Below, piece after piece: positions 43,213 through 56,117 of a stretch of 64,000 nt of DNA (positions are counted from its first letter, which is position 1; every line of letters begins with the position of its first letter). The DNA lies in the NCBI RefSeq assembly GCF_018687715.1, contig NC_056756.1:2728001-2792000 (forward strand), in the 5' to 3' direction. The DNA comes from Carya illinoinensis (Eukaryota; Streptophyta; Magnoliopsida; Fagales; Juglandaceae). Under the pieces are notes generated by a model, which ran no database searches, had not been told where the DNA came from, and worked only from the letters and a program-made list of their open reading frames with translations. The position numbers and the translations under genes are program-made.

Positions 43213-44860
43213 TGATCAACGGAAATATACATGGATATGTACCGTTGAAAATCTAGATATATATAAAGAAAGTGACAGATTGACGGAGATATCTTAAACC
43301 GGCAAAAAATGAATCTGTGGGTGTTGCTCCGTTGGTTTTAGGTAATTAAGAGTAGGGATCGACGGTTGGTTCTTTGGGTTGGGATTTGGTTTAGAATGAC
43401 AATTCAACCAATCATCCATTGACATATGACAACTGCACTGGTCAATGTGAGGTGCGTTGCGTTTCATTTATGAGAAGCTCATTCCCGGTATCAGAGTTGC
43501 CTGTGGTTTTGGGCGACGTTGTTTCGGGAAGTACGTTGTTTTCTACTTACGTATAATGCATTCTACGTAAGCATCCTCTTGGAGTACGGATTCTACTTGG
43601 GAAAATCTCCTCTTTTCTACTCTGAAACATTTTTCTCTCTTTTTTTCTTGTACTCATAATTCACGGCGCAAGTGAGGAAAAGTCTTACGGAAGTAAACTC
43701 AAAAATACACATTTCAAAAAAGAGTTTCCTTACGTAGAAATAAAATCTCATATTTATTTGTATATTAATATTGATTTTTTTATATTCAAAATTTAAATTA
43801 ATATTATTTTTAATAAAATTTATTTTTTATCAATTATATTAAATTAATTTATATATTAATACATAATTATATTTATAAGTAGATTTTTCTTTCAAAAAAA
43901 CATTTCAATGCTCCTCGTATCCTTTACGATTCATATTGAATCATTGAAATTCACTTTTTCTATTTTTTATATTTATTTTTACAATATATTATATATCAAT
44001 TTATTTATTTATATCATTTATATAATTTTTTATTCTTTTTAAATATTTCCTTCAACTATTAATAAATTTAAAATATCTTTATATTTTTTGGTATTTGTTA
44101 TATATTTTTATATATAATGTGATATAATTCCATCCTATAAACAATAAAAAAATATAAATCAATTATGATGAAATGCGATCATATTACGGAAATATTTTCA
44201 AGATGTTTTGTGGAAGAGAATGAAAGAAATATAAGTATTTTAGATGATGAACAATAAAAATAATTTGCTTAGAAGGTAAAAATCAAAGTAAAAGTAAATG
44301 AGAGTAAATAAAATATTAATAATAAAAAGGTATTCACCGGATAATAAAAATAATTTTACAATCTATCATACCACATCATCTATGTCATTTTGTAAATTTA
44401 TTTTTGTAAAACTATTTTGATTAAATCATTTTTTTTATATCAGCAGACACGTTATTGTCAAACTACTTTTTCTTTTCTTTTCTTTTTTTAATTTTTTCAG
44501 CCGCAAATGCCAACAAAGGCCCCGGTGATCTTTTTTTAACAATCCATATATTTTTTTTTAATTATTATTTCAGCTGCAAATCCACCATGTCTTGTGTCTA
44601 CTGCCTCCATTATAGACATTTGATGATGTGAAGATTGCAAGGAAGGTTGATTCTTTGCTATTCATGCGCAGAAGACATCATCTTGGATACTTAACAATTT
44701 ACACTTGTTTTTTAAAATGCCTTTCTTTTTCATTCCAAAACTGGGACAAGATTGTAGACCATCTTAATCAAACCACCAGGACGTTATTTACATAAAAGAA
44801 AAGCATTCGAAGTGCTGGCCTAAACAAAGGATTTGAAAAAATAATAATAATAATCTAAGG
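43213..44860. other. AT-rich intergenic region
   Basis: The first few hundred bases would be the upstream region of the small ORF. From about 43740 to 44460 the sequence is extremely AT-rich, with a segment (43780-43890) that resembles 16080-16220. The end next to 44861 should be the 3' UTR of the Spinster gene. No gene recognised. Confidence 0.5.
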
Positions 44861-47800
44861 TCAAGCTGTAGATAGCGTTGTTTGTGCCATCTTCCCTTCA
44901 AGCAAGGGTGTTCTGCTTGTCCTATCAGTTGCAATAACTTGATGCTCGCTTTCCTCATCAAATCTATCCACGCTGCGCATAAATACTCCTGCAGTAGAAC
45001 ATATTGGTCTCAAGTAATTGTGATAACCCCCACTATTTACCAATGAACCAATGCTATCTACTCTTTACTTGAGGAACTTTGGTGCCGCACCCGCCATTCA
45101 TTATCAGTAGATATGAATGCTCTCCTTTGTATGGAGAAAAGGAAAATAACTAATAAGAACTTACCGATGAACCAAATTCCGGCCGCTGGAAACAAAATCA
45201 CTGTTAGAATAAGAGCAGTCTCCCTCCAGTTGTTGACATAATCCTGCATGATAATTCCAAAGTAAGGTCAGTTAAATGCGGGTCTAACATGAATGAAAGA
45301 CCAGTACAACGAATTCAATTACTTAAGATTGTGCATCAGTCCATTGCTTTCTATAATGAAACAAGTTATATTAGGGAGAACATGTAGCAATCAAATATGA
45401 AAAACCTGGAGAACTCCAACAAGAGGTGAGGAAGGAACATCTCCGAAGATGTGAATTGCAACAGTAGAAATAGCCATAGATAGTGGTCTCATACTTGGCT
45501 TAACAGAATGGAGACATATATAATTTACAGGTCCCTGCAAAAGTAAATATTCTTTTTAAAAAAAAAAAAAAATCCTGTACATAAAGATATTGTCGGGAAA
45601 AAAAGACGGATGAAATTCTTTCAATAACAAATATTTCAGTTTGCTTAGGAACCACAAGATCAAGAATGCAGCTACCAATTAACTACAAGCAGATCAGATA
45701 GTTTATCATACATGAATATCTTATATATTAAAACAAAAAAATTATTCATCAAATGCACTTTATTTTACCCTGTAATTAATGCAAATATATAATAGCTGTG
45801 CATGGAACAAATTCAACGAGGCAACCAACATTCAATTTTACATCGAGGAGGAAAATACCTGAGTGGCAAAGACAAGGAGTTCACCAACTGCAAAAAAAGC
45901 TAGAAAAGCATACATGCTCTTGAAACAAAAGGCACTGAAGCAAAATACAGCTCCAATAAATGTTGTCACTGAAAGAAGCTGCAACAATTGGCAAGTAAAG
46001 AATTTAGTGGCAGAGGCAAGCTGAAATAATTTTGACGTGGTGATTCAAAAGAAATAGTATCTAACAGCTTCACATGGCAAACAAATAGAGTAGAACTTTA
46101 ATAAGGCACCCTGACAGCACGAAAGTAATCCCAGAAGCTTTAATCTAAACTCAAAAGCACCTACCTTAAAAGCATTTGAAATGGTGTTTGTCATAAAATC
46201 GAGAACAAAGCCTCCAGCTACTGTGCCCAATATTCCGCAAACAACTGTGATCCCTCCAAATATCAAATCTGCATCGCTCTGCAAAAATACCAAATTTTAT
46301 ATAATGCAGCAAGATCACCGAGTTGTATCTTGGGGCTACACTGTTGAAATTTAATGAGTACATCTTATTTATGAAAATCTTATGAAATTAAATGAAAGAG
46401 GTAACAACTTACCATATTATATATGTTTTTACCAGCCTTAGGCCCCCAATATGAGTATGCACCAATGACGAAGTTGTATGCTATGTAACCTAAGGGTCAT
46501 TCGGAGTTTCAGATCGTTAATATAAAGAATGGGGAAAGCAACATGTTAAATTATTGCATTTCAAATATACCAAAATGAAAATCACAACTAGCAAGGATGA
46601 AATTCTCTGGAGTAACTTATTGAGCAACATAGTTTATTAAATGAAAGTAGCTACTACATATGCAGAAGGTAGCTGTAAAGCAGGTGAGAAAAATACCTAG
46701 AACGTTAACGACATACACCTTCTCAAGCAAAAGCACTTTCAAATCTATCATAAATCTTGCAACTTGATTTGAAATCTTGGTTGCAACTTTCACCCTGCCA
46801 TAAAATAAGATCTCAGAAAATCAATATATGAAATATTTTGGCAGATGTGTATATGCTTTGCAGGTTGTATAAAGGCCTATGAATCGCATTCAATAATAAT
46901 TAACGCCATGTGTGCTTAAGGATGAAGCTCCTCACGTGGCAGGTTTACATGAGTTCTTATCCCAAAACTTTTCCTCTGTGGATGCAGCTCCATCATTACC
47001 AACTGCAGCCTCTGTAACCATACATTGAGAATCAGAATAATCATTATTAGAGCTAATAAAGAGAACTACTATATACAAAACTAATCAACAGAGCAGATTC
47101 CTGTTATATTTCACTACATAAGATATATTAATAGCTTTAAGAAACAATCCTTGTCTGTCAGTAAGAATAAGATGTTCATCACCAAGTGGATGAAGTACTT
47201 CACAGAAAAGTAAAATAAGCAGATACTGTATAATGCCATCATAATGATAACATGCAGCACCTTGAACCTCCGAGGCCGCTGTCTCTACCTCTGCCAGTGC
47301 TTTGATTGACTCAGCTGGAGCAAATCCTGCATCCCCAAGTTGTTTAGAAACATACCAAAAATGATTGCAGGATTATAAGTGAATACATTAGGAACACACA
47401 CCTTTCAATTGAAGAGGCTTCATCACAAATCCTAGAATAGCGAAGGGAAGCATTAAAGCTGCCTCTATCCAGAATGCCAGACGCCAGATGAAATTACTTC
47501 CAACCTATAGAGGAAAAACAAAAGACGAATACATCGAACTCAATAAGACCAGAGCAGGCAACATAAAGGATATGGAAAGAAGTGAGAAACAGCAATTAGA
47601 ATGTGAATTGTAGTAGGAGATGAAAATGGCCTCACAAAATTCTCATGATTTTACAACTAAACATTAATCAGGAGTTCAAAGTTGACAGTGGACTTTAATC
47701 ATGAAGCAATTATGTAAATGGACTTACCAATCCACCATAAACATAGCCAAGTGCATATCCAGTTGGTATGCACATGTAAAATATTGCAAGCCATGCCGTT

Positions 47801-50800
47801 TTCTGACACATATACAGGTTATTAGAAAGAGGTTCCAAGCAGATAAAACAGGTAAAATAAAAACAAGTGTAAGATCATATAGAAGATTCCTAACTATAAG
47901 GGGAAAAGGAAACAGACAATGATGTAAACCTGAGATTAAATTATATATAAAAGCAGTTGACATTTGAAAATGGAAGTGCACTTACATGAAACATGAAAAC
48001 TATGACTACAACATTTTTATGATCAGTCTCCTAAAGACAAAATTAATTATCTTAACATAAGAATCTTCCAACAAACCTTCAAGAACAAAAAAATGCTGTT
48101 CGTGAACTAGCAGAAAACAACGGTGTTGACTCAAAGAAAAGTAAGGGAAGCCATCTTATCCCATCCCAATTCCACCCTCCTAATCAGAATAAACAACTCG
48201 GTCTAAAGGCAAGTATTTAAAACGTTCGTGCCTCAATGTCCAAACTGAAAGAGCAGCACAATTTCTGATGGCAGCTGACCAGTAGAACACAATGCAATCA
48301 CAGAAGCCAAAAGAAATTGGATGCCATGCAACTGTTAGCACAAGTGCAGATGGTGCTTTAACTTTGATTTGCCACAGAATCATTACATCCAAAGATTAAA
48401 GGGCCTTAAACTTAGCACAGCACACAGCACAGATCATGCAATGCCAATCATACTAAAAGGGAAAGGGGAAAAAAAGAAAGAACAGAAACCTGAGCAGCTG
48501 GGGCATTATCATCAATGAATGGTGCTGCTAGACTTATAAATGAAGCCTCACCAACACCGACCAGCCTATAAAAAAAGAGCCTCATTACTTCTTATGCAAA
48601 GACCGAAATGAAAAGTATATTAGATGACTTGATGTTGTGCGTGTGTGTACACATATAATTATGAGTAAGCCACTTACATGCGACAGATTGTAATGGACCA
48701 GAAATCAAACGAAAAACCGCAACCGACAACAGCTAAAGTCCAAACCGAAAGTCCCACTCCAATAAGCCTAAATGGATTTACGCTGCAAATTTTCAATAAA
48801 AGTAATTTAGGATTCTTAAGAAATTTAATTAATGATGGGAACCTGGAATGATATATTTTGGCATAGGCAACAAAATTTAGACCCCAAAAAAGAATCTAAC
48901 ATTTTCTCTTTCTCCAATCGCTACCAATTAATTAAAAATGCCAAATTAATATGCAATGGAGAAAAAACCTAACAGAAATGCAAAGATGGTTGCAGTGAAA
49001 GCCTGGATTCACAATCCAAGTTCAATAACCCTAAACAAATTCATGGCGCAAAATTTGATTAAAACATAGAACCTTTTTTTGGGTAGGGTAAAAGTAAAAT
49101 TTTATTGAAGTAAAGGTGAACACGAAGTACACTGGAAGTATACAAAGAGCATATTAAAACATAAAACCTTGAAAGAGATCCACTAAAAAAAAGTCATTTG
49201 GCATGTAATGCAAGGTTTAAAGCCAAAACAAAACTGAAGTTAACAAGAAAAAGGCCAAAACAAAAAGGAATTAAACTTCTTCCCTTTCTTTGTAATTGAT
49301 AAACGAGGCACGGTGAATTGCACAGCAATACAATTTTATTCTACAACAAGGCTGAAAGAGTTCTGCCTCCATTACATATAAGACATGTCAACCTCAAGGA
49401 TTCAACTCCCCAGAAGGATAAACAAGAACCTTACCTAGACTTTGAACACCCCTTTTTTTCGATAAGTAGATTTTGAAAACCACTTCAATGATCAAGTTAG
49501 AGTGCATATTTTAACAACTTGTATGCTGTGCCATCATTGTCACAATCATCAAAATATCATCCTTGTTTTAGGTGGTGCATTTACTATCAGTTTCCAATTA
49601 TCTGTATAATGCAGCGTTTTTTTTTTTAGCAAAAAAGAGAGTTACATGCTTGCAGTGAATCATAAATCCTCTTTAACATATTAGAAACCCAATTTTCAAA
49701 CTACATTACTATTTCAATAAATTGTAATAAGATAGGTTGCCAAACTATGCAACACAAAATGGTTATTACCTCTTTGCTAACGATGCAAATATAGGGGAAG
49801 CCACAAGAAGTCCCACCATAAAAGCAGATGATAGAACTCCATCTTCAAAATTGCTCAAGTTAAACTCCCCCCTACATACAATAAATAGGGAATCAAAATC
49901 AGCAAAGAAATTTAAGATTCTTGAGAAAATAGATGGTCCATAATTTTAATTCCCAATCAAACATCCCATGACTATCCACAGTCATGCACCCCAGCACACA
50001 CAACCTCAATCACTTAGTAGCTGCAGTGAGCAGATGTAATTTTCAGACTGCATAAATCTGGAAAAGGATAACAGCAAAGTATTGAACTAACAAATAGTTT
50101 TCTCAATTTTCTCATTTTTATTGCATAGCATGATTCTTGGAAACAGATGAATGTTGCTGCTGTCAAATGACCACATACAACAGTGAAAAAAAAAAAAAAA
50201 AAAACCTGTTTTGATATACAGTCACAACCAGATGGTAAAGGAAGGAATACTTTCACAGATTCAAATGAGCGCCCTTAGCATAATCTTACTGTATTCCGCT
50301 ACCAGATGTGCATGTACCACTTTTTGTGCAAGTTCCTTGACTCCCATTCACACCATTGCTTGCTATTGCTCCCCGATCCAAATAATTTATCAAGTTAATC
50401 ACACAAAAGATAACAAGTAGCCTGCAAAAACAACATACATAAATCTAGTATATTACAAGATCAACAAAAATGATATTTGTGAAATCTTTAAAATGGATAA
50501 TGAAGTTTGAATGTCAAGATCTTTATAATACAAGCTCGGGATTAAATCTAATAATAGTACATATAGACCCACACTCAAACTTCAAGAAGTTTTGGGCGAC
50601 CATTTGTTTTGGCACAAAAAGCCAGGGCTGCACATACAGACACATCCACAGAGATTTAATTTTGACAATCTAATGAATCAGCCTTCTACTTTTAACTTCA
50701 AAAGCATAACAGCCATCATTCTGCCAGTAGTACCTAAAAGCAACCCCAGCCAAACCAGAAGGGCTGGGGAGTCAGTAAATTAAGTATAGAAGTATCATTT

Positions 50801-51722
50801 TTCTTGAATGCGTCATTCTATGATATACCAGAATGACTTTTTATCAAATCCAAGGATTAACTTAGCTGAACACTCAGTAAAGAAACAGCAAAACATATGC
50901 TCCAACCCATCAATGTCAACCTCTAAAAGTGGTGAGACGAAACACGCAGAGCACAAATGCTCAGTGAAGCTTGGGATATAAACGTGTAGGGAACAACTTC
51001 AAGATTGGGAGATTTAAAATTCTTCCATTTTACTGGACGAGAGTTTCAATTCAATGAATGCCTATCGGCCAATTTGACCAGAGGAGAGACTAAACAGGAA
51101 ATAAATTTTAAGTTTTAATCTCAGGTCTACAGAATCTTGATTTCTAAATTGTAAATATACGAGAATTACACCGATCCCAAATAACTGTATTACGCAGTGG
51201 CTATATGCCGCATCATTTTCCTCCAATTCATATGAAACAACAAGCATATATGAAAACGCTTTTTTTTTCGTTCACTTTTCTCAGCAACCAAACACAGTTT
51301 CAGCAAACATCAAAATCAAAGTACGCGTTTTGAAGTTTCTGCACATTGACATTGGTTTCCTGGAATACAAAAACTAATCCAAAAGATAAATTTTGGCCCA
51401 AAACTAATCCGCGTCCTAAATTCTCTCAGGAATCAATACACAAGGAATCTGAAGCCTGAATACCAGACACTCTCATTACAGCCACCCCGCCCCGCGAAAA
51501 TAAAAAAACGAAACGTTCCAAATTTTCTTTATTTTCTTCTCCCAATTTTCTCAAGGACCAAACAGGCACCCCGGAGAAAAGGGAAAAAAAAATAAAAGAG
51601 TACCTTTTTGGCGTGAACCATGAAGGGTTGGGAGCAGTGGTAGGAGTTCCCTGAGCCATCTGCGTTTCAGCCGAAGGCTTGGAGTCCTCTGAAGGCTTTG
51701 CTTGTTCTTTCTCCAGTGCCAT
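44861..51722 (-). CDS. Spinster-like MFS transporter (probable sphingolipid or lysolipid transporter)
   Basis: Sixteen exons (51722-51604, 50421-50290, 49871-49770, 48782-48678, 48565-48490, 47802-47728, 47504-47402, 47326-47261, 47011-46936, 46794-46697, 46489-46413, 46278-46165, 45978-45859, 45534-45406, 45243-45165, 44988-44861) sum to 1599 nt, 532 aa. A polar N-terminus (KPSEDSKPSAETQ) is followed by twelve predicted membrane segments. INLINYLDRGAIA is the first-helix signature of Spinster proteins. LAKSVNPFRLIGVGLSVWT carries the MFS loop 2-3, and ICRMLVGVGEASFISLAAPF the fifth-helix region. A hydrophilic middle loop (SIKALAEVETAASEVQ to NSCKPATVKVATK) joins the two halves. Arabidopsis has three such genes (At5g64500, At5g65687, At2g22730). 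Substrate in plants is not established; the name is by homology to animal Spns. The exon 9 donor was chosen as ACGTGAGG, because the nearer GT gives a stop. Confidence 0.9.
49076..49152 (-). mobile_element. 5'-truncated retroposon tail with 18-bp target duplication
   Basis: TTTTGGGTAGGGTAAAAGTA, then AATTTTATTG and CACGAAGTACACTGGAAGTA, is flanked by ATTAAAACATAGAACCTT (49058-49075) and ATTAAAACATAAAACCTT (49153-49170), differing at one base. The 77-bp insert lies in intron 3 of the Spinster gene, in sense with the gene. Confidence 0.8.
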
Positions 51723-53712
51723 AAAGGACAATAATAATGAAAACAATTATCTTGAAAAATTAATTACTTCGATTATGGGTTTTGAACGGTAGTTGGAAGA
51801 GGAAGAGTGGGTGCTTGGTTGAATCCAAAAAGGGAGCATCAACCTCTGGAGTTTTATGTATATTTATAAACCTCGGAAGCTTTTTTTCCGCTGTCAAATT
51901 TTGGGGAAACAAACATATTGTGAGCTGGGAATTGCTTTGCTTTCCCAAGCTGATATGAAAATAGAAACCGGATGGGAAACGGAGTGTCAAGAAATAAGAT
52001 CCATGTCGTAGAACCTCTCTCTCGCCCAAAGACTTACGGATTTCACGAGGACTAATACTTTGTTCACAGCTAGATTTCTTTTTCGGTTCTAATCACGTGG
52101 TGTGTGGTTACAACATTGGGTTATGAGCCTCCTCGTTTTGATTATCAGCCGTTGATCTCTAAGCATCTCCCAATAAGATACGAGAGTGGAGGAATATCCC
52201 CCCCGATATTCCCGATTTTCAGTTTGCGAATAATATATTTGTATCATAATATTAAATTATATGTAATAATCAAAATTATGCACGTGACATGACAGACAAA
52301 AAAAAATAACTATTTTAGGTAACAAAGGTAAATATGAGTCGTATGTGTTGCACCTAATCTATCTGTATTTTCAAAGAAAATCGGACACTTTGTTAAAGTA
52401 ATGTGGTTTGTATTCAAATGATGTTTGTTTTAGAAGTCTACTTACTGGTTGGAAGTTGCAAGAAAGCAACCCAATTCCCAACTCCCCAACATCCGAGTGA
52501 CTTTCTATTTCTTACCCACCTTTCCCAAAATTCAAGAATGTAATCATTAAACATTTTATGAAAGAGAAAGTCACATTTTTCCTATGATTAGTAGAGTAAC
52601 ATTATTGATTCGTATCATATAAAGTCGTAAGTGTTAGATTATATAAATTAATCTGAACATAATTTATTTAATTAAATCTATCGTATATTAAAATTTTAAT
52701 ACAATTTATATAAATAACGAATGGTATGATATGACTTTCTTAACCCATTTGATAATTAGTTTTTATTAGATTAACTCGAACATAACCGACACGTTTAATC
52801 CATTCAACCAATTTTACTTGTTTCATGTAAATGAATTGAGCTTACCTTATATTTATTTATTTTATCTCAATAAATATAATTTCATAAATAATACAAAGAT
52901 AACTATATAAATTATTCACAATTATAAATGGATTCATAATAACATATTTTATTATTAATATCCTAAGTCCTAACCAATTATATAAATCAATTTATATTTT
53001 TATAAAATAAAATTACATATTAACTAAAAAAAGTTTAATATTTTGATATATTAAGTAGTCAAATATTAATATTAATATGATATCCCAACAAAAGAAATGC
53101 ATGTAAAACTAACATTTATAAAATTTGATAATATAATTTATTCCGATTATATGGGTTAATTTATTGATGATACGTTACAATGGTGGTATTCATGTCTGAA
53201 ATTTATTCATTCTAGAGTTTCTATAGATGCTGCCATGTAATTGTCCCATGATTGATTATACTTCTCTTCTTTATGAATGCAAGTCTGCTTTTCTATTAAA
53301 AAAAAATATGCTTATTTCGTGTCGGGTTCACAGATCATGTGATATACTGTTACCCGTAAGTAATATACCTTATAGATTCATACACACGTTGTTGTAAGTT
53401 CTAAAATTCACATAAGGTAGACATAATGTTCTTTTACTTAAGAAAGAAGTATAGAACTGATAATCAATTACGCATGAATGGTGAAGATTACAATCAATAA
53501 AAGTTGGAGCTTTTAATTGAAAACACATGATTTACCTTTGATCACAATAGTCATTTGGAGTGATTGTGATAATTAGACGTGTGAGTTTTACCTTAATTGA
53601 GTTCAGCAGTTACAAAACCGGGAGGGACTGATATTTAAGAAATCAGGGATATATTAGTAATCCGGATATTATTTGAAATTTGGTTTGAGACCGTTGGTGG
53701 ATGTGCCTCTTA
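51723..53712. other. Intergenic region between the Spinster gene and the Harbinger element
   Basis: The first few hundred bases should be the Spinster promoter and 5' UTR. The rest is AT-rich with no supported gene. An ORF at 51760-52029 (-) is not recognisable. Confidence 0.5.
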
Positions 53713-54163
53713 GAGCATCCACATTTGGTTCCCCATCCCCATCCCTATAATTTAACTCAAAATCACATTTCCTCAAATTTATCCCTAAATTTTATTCATC
53801 TTCTAAAAACCTCCTACATCCCATTCCCCATCCCTATCTCTATTCTATTAAATAATATTTCTCTATTCTTTTTTTATTATTTTATTCTCTCTCTTCTATT
53901 TATAATCCTAACTACTAACTCTTTTGTCTTATTATCTTTTTTTCAAATATCAGTTTCTACTAAATATTTATATGATTTTGACTACCCAATATAGTATTTT
54001 TTCAAATCTTAAATCGTATTATAAAAATAGTAAATTTTATTAATAAATTAATGCATTTTCTAACGTGATGAAAAATTATTTTAGAATAGTACTCTTTATC
54101 AATTAAAGATTAATTAGGATCCGTAGTCACGTATTGATGATATAATTTGGTAAATTGGTTGTA

Positions 54164-54352
54164 ACGGTAATATTACATGTCCTTTCTCCAACGGTCATAT
54201 TTTTTGTCCTTTTTACAACGGTAATATTTTTTGTCTTTTTTCCAACGGTAATATTTTTTGTCTTTTCTCTAACGGTAACTTTTTTCGTCTTCTCTCAAAC
54301 GGTAACATTTTTTGTTTGGAGTGTAACGGTAACTTTTTCCTCTATAAATTAG
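54164..54352. repeat. Seven-copy 27-bp repeat upstream of the transposase
   Basis: An ACGGTAA (or ACGGTCA) core recurs at 54164, 54191, 54218, 54245, 54272, 54299 and 54326 with exactly 27-bp spacing, each followed by a T-rich stretch such as TATTTTTTGTC. The last copy runs into TATAAAT at 54343-54349, about 100 bp before the transposase ATG. Regular spacing and position suggest a promoter or protein-binding array. Confidence 0.9.
54343..54349 (+). promoter_or_regulatory. TATA box of the Harbinger transposase
   Basis: TATAAAT lies directly after the 27-bp repeat array and about 102 bp upstream of the transposase start, the expected spacing for a plant TATA promoter with a short 5' UTR. Confidence 0.5.
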
Positions 54353-54450
54353 CGTATTGCTAACATTCACATTCTCACAAATTCAAGTCTCATTTCATTT
54401 ATAGAACAGAGATTCAGCCCTATCCTTTGATCTCCCACTCCCTTCATCAA

Positions 54451-55710
54451 ATGGCTCGTACCTTCTTTCGCAAATTATTGACATACGTATCCTCTGAAGA
54501 TGATAGCGATGTTCATACTGAGGAGGTCGATGGACAGTCATCGAGGCAGCGTGACAATAGGCACCCACGTAAGTTTATTCGGCGTGATCATGCCCAGGGG
54601 CAAGAGCGCCTATTTCGTGATTATTTCACAGAGAATCCAGTATATCCCTCGAATCTATTTCGAAGGAGATTTCGGATGAGCCGTCCTCTATTTCTTCGTA
54701 TTCTAAATGAGGTAGAGTCTTACGAGCCGTATTTTGTCCAGAGAAGAGATAATGCCGGAAGACTGGGTTTATCTTCTATGCAAAAAATAACCGCAGCACT
54801 TAGAATGATGGCGTATGGGGTTACTGGAGATTTTATGGATGAATACATACGTATTGGTGAAAGCACCGCAATGGAGAGCCTAAAAAGATTCTCTGAGACA
54901 ATAGTAAGTGTTTTTTCAGATGAATATTTGCGGTCTCCAAATGCTAATGATATAGCCCGATTGCTGTTGGTTGGTGAACAACGAGGATTCCCAGGAATGC
55001 TCGGAAGCATTGATTGCATGCATTGGAAGTGGAAAAATTGTCCCGCAGCCTGGAAAGGTATGTACTCTGGCCACATCCGTGAACCAACTATTATTTTAGA
55101 AGCAGTTGCTTCATATGATCTTTGGATATGGCATGCATTTTTCGGTATGCCCGGTTCACATAACGACATTAATGTGCTAGAAAGATCTTTTATTTTTACG
55201 GAACTTGCTCAAGGGCGTGCTCCTGCAGTCAATTACACTATCAATGGCAACGACTACACTATGGGGTATTACCTTGCGGACGGTATTTATCCGAAGTGGC
55301 GAACTTTTGTGAAGACGATTCCATCACCACGAGGGAACAAGAAGAAGCATTTTGTGAAAGCACAAGAATCCGCAAGAAAAGATGTCGAGCGTGCATTCGG
55401 GGTACTTCAACAACGATTTGCTATCATTCGTGGACCTTCCCGAATGTTCAAAGTGAAGGACCTAACAAATATTATGAAAGCATGTGTTATTTTGCATAAT
55501 ATGATCATTGAAGACGAACGTGATGATAGTGAGAGTCTGAACATTGAGTATGATCAACTTGATGATGATCTCCCAGAATTGTCACGCAATCATACAATTG
55601 AGCTTACGGACTTCATCCAGCGTCATCATCATATTAGAGATAGCTCGGCACATCATCAGCTTCAAGAAGATCTAATTGAACATCAATGGTTATTATATTC
55701 CCAACATTAG
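54451..55710 (+). CDS. PIF/Harbinger transposase (HARBI1-like, DDE superfamily)
   Basis: A single uninterrupted exon of 419 residues; the start is the ATG of MARTFFRKLL. The N-terminal third has the family's helix-turn-helix-type region (LFRRRFRMSRPLFLRI, then MQKITAALRMMAYG). Catalytic residues fit D188 in GSIDCMHWKW, D277 in YLADGIYPKW and E313 in RKDVERAFGVLQ, with the usual PGSHNDINVL and KACVILHNMIIEDE motifs. No stop or frameshift is seen, so the protein could be active. It cuts and reinserts the transposon as a DNA recombinase in the nucleus. Homologues were domesticated in plants (ALP1) and animals (HARBI1), but flanking TIRs show this one is still in a transposon. A 27-bp repeat array and TATA box precede it. 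Confidence 0.93.
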   Translation: MARTFFRKLLTYVSSEDDSDVHTEEVDGQSSRQRDNRHPRKFIRRDHAQGQERLFRDYFTENPVYPSNLFRRRFRMSRPLFLRILNEVESYEPYFVQRRDNAGRLGLSSMQKITAALRMMAYGVTGDFMDEYIRIGESTAMESLKRFSETIVSVFSDEYLRSPNANDIARLLLVGEQRGFPGMLGSIDCMHWKWKNCPAAWKGMYSGHIREPTIILEAVASYDLWIWHAFFGMPGSHNDINVLERSFIFTELAQGRAPAVNYTINGNDYTMGYYLADGIYPKWRTFVKTIPSPRGNKKKHFVKAQESARKDVERAFGVLQQRFAIIRGPSRMFKVKDLTNIMKACVILHNMIIEDERDDSESLNIEYDQLDDDLPELSRNHTIELTDFIQRHHHIRDSSAHHQLQEDLIEHQWLLYSQH

Positions 55711-56117
55711 CCCTGTCGCATTCAAACTATGACCTCTTTTCCTTCGTGTTATTTACTTTTATGTTTGAGTTGATATGGCATGCATTTGTATTTCCTTTAA
55801 GTTATTTAGCCATTTATGTTTAACTTAATTTGCTTTGAGTTTGTATTTCCTTCGTGTTATTTACTTTTATATTTGAATTGATTTGCTTTGCACATTACAG
55901 TCCTTGAGTATAAGCTTTGCAATCTATATGATGATGAAAATTTAATTTTTAATAAAAATTAAATTTATAATAACATATTACCTGCACAAGCATATTGAGG
56001 GACAATACAACAAATGCTAAAAACAAAAGATATCACATGCATTTTATACATTTATCATTGTTCAAAACAAAAAATACAATATACAACTGAAAATGGTAAT
56101 ATTAAAAAACAAGAAGT

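Noticed and set aside
46937..46949. Alternative GT donor in Spinster exon 9 at 46948
   Set aside because: Using it produces an in-frame stop at the next exon; the donor ending the exon at 46936 keeps the frame.
49444..49475. CCTTTTTTTCGATAAGTAG, like the start of a retroposon tail
   Set aside because: The rest of the tail motif is missing and no target duplication is visible, so it is too short to call.
54720..55169. Long antisense ORF of 149 residues within the transposase gene
   Set aside because: It is the reverse-strand shadow of a well-supported DDE transposase and shows no recognisable domain.
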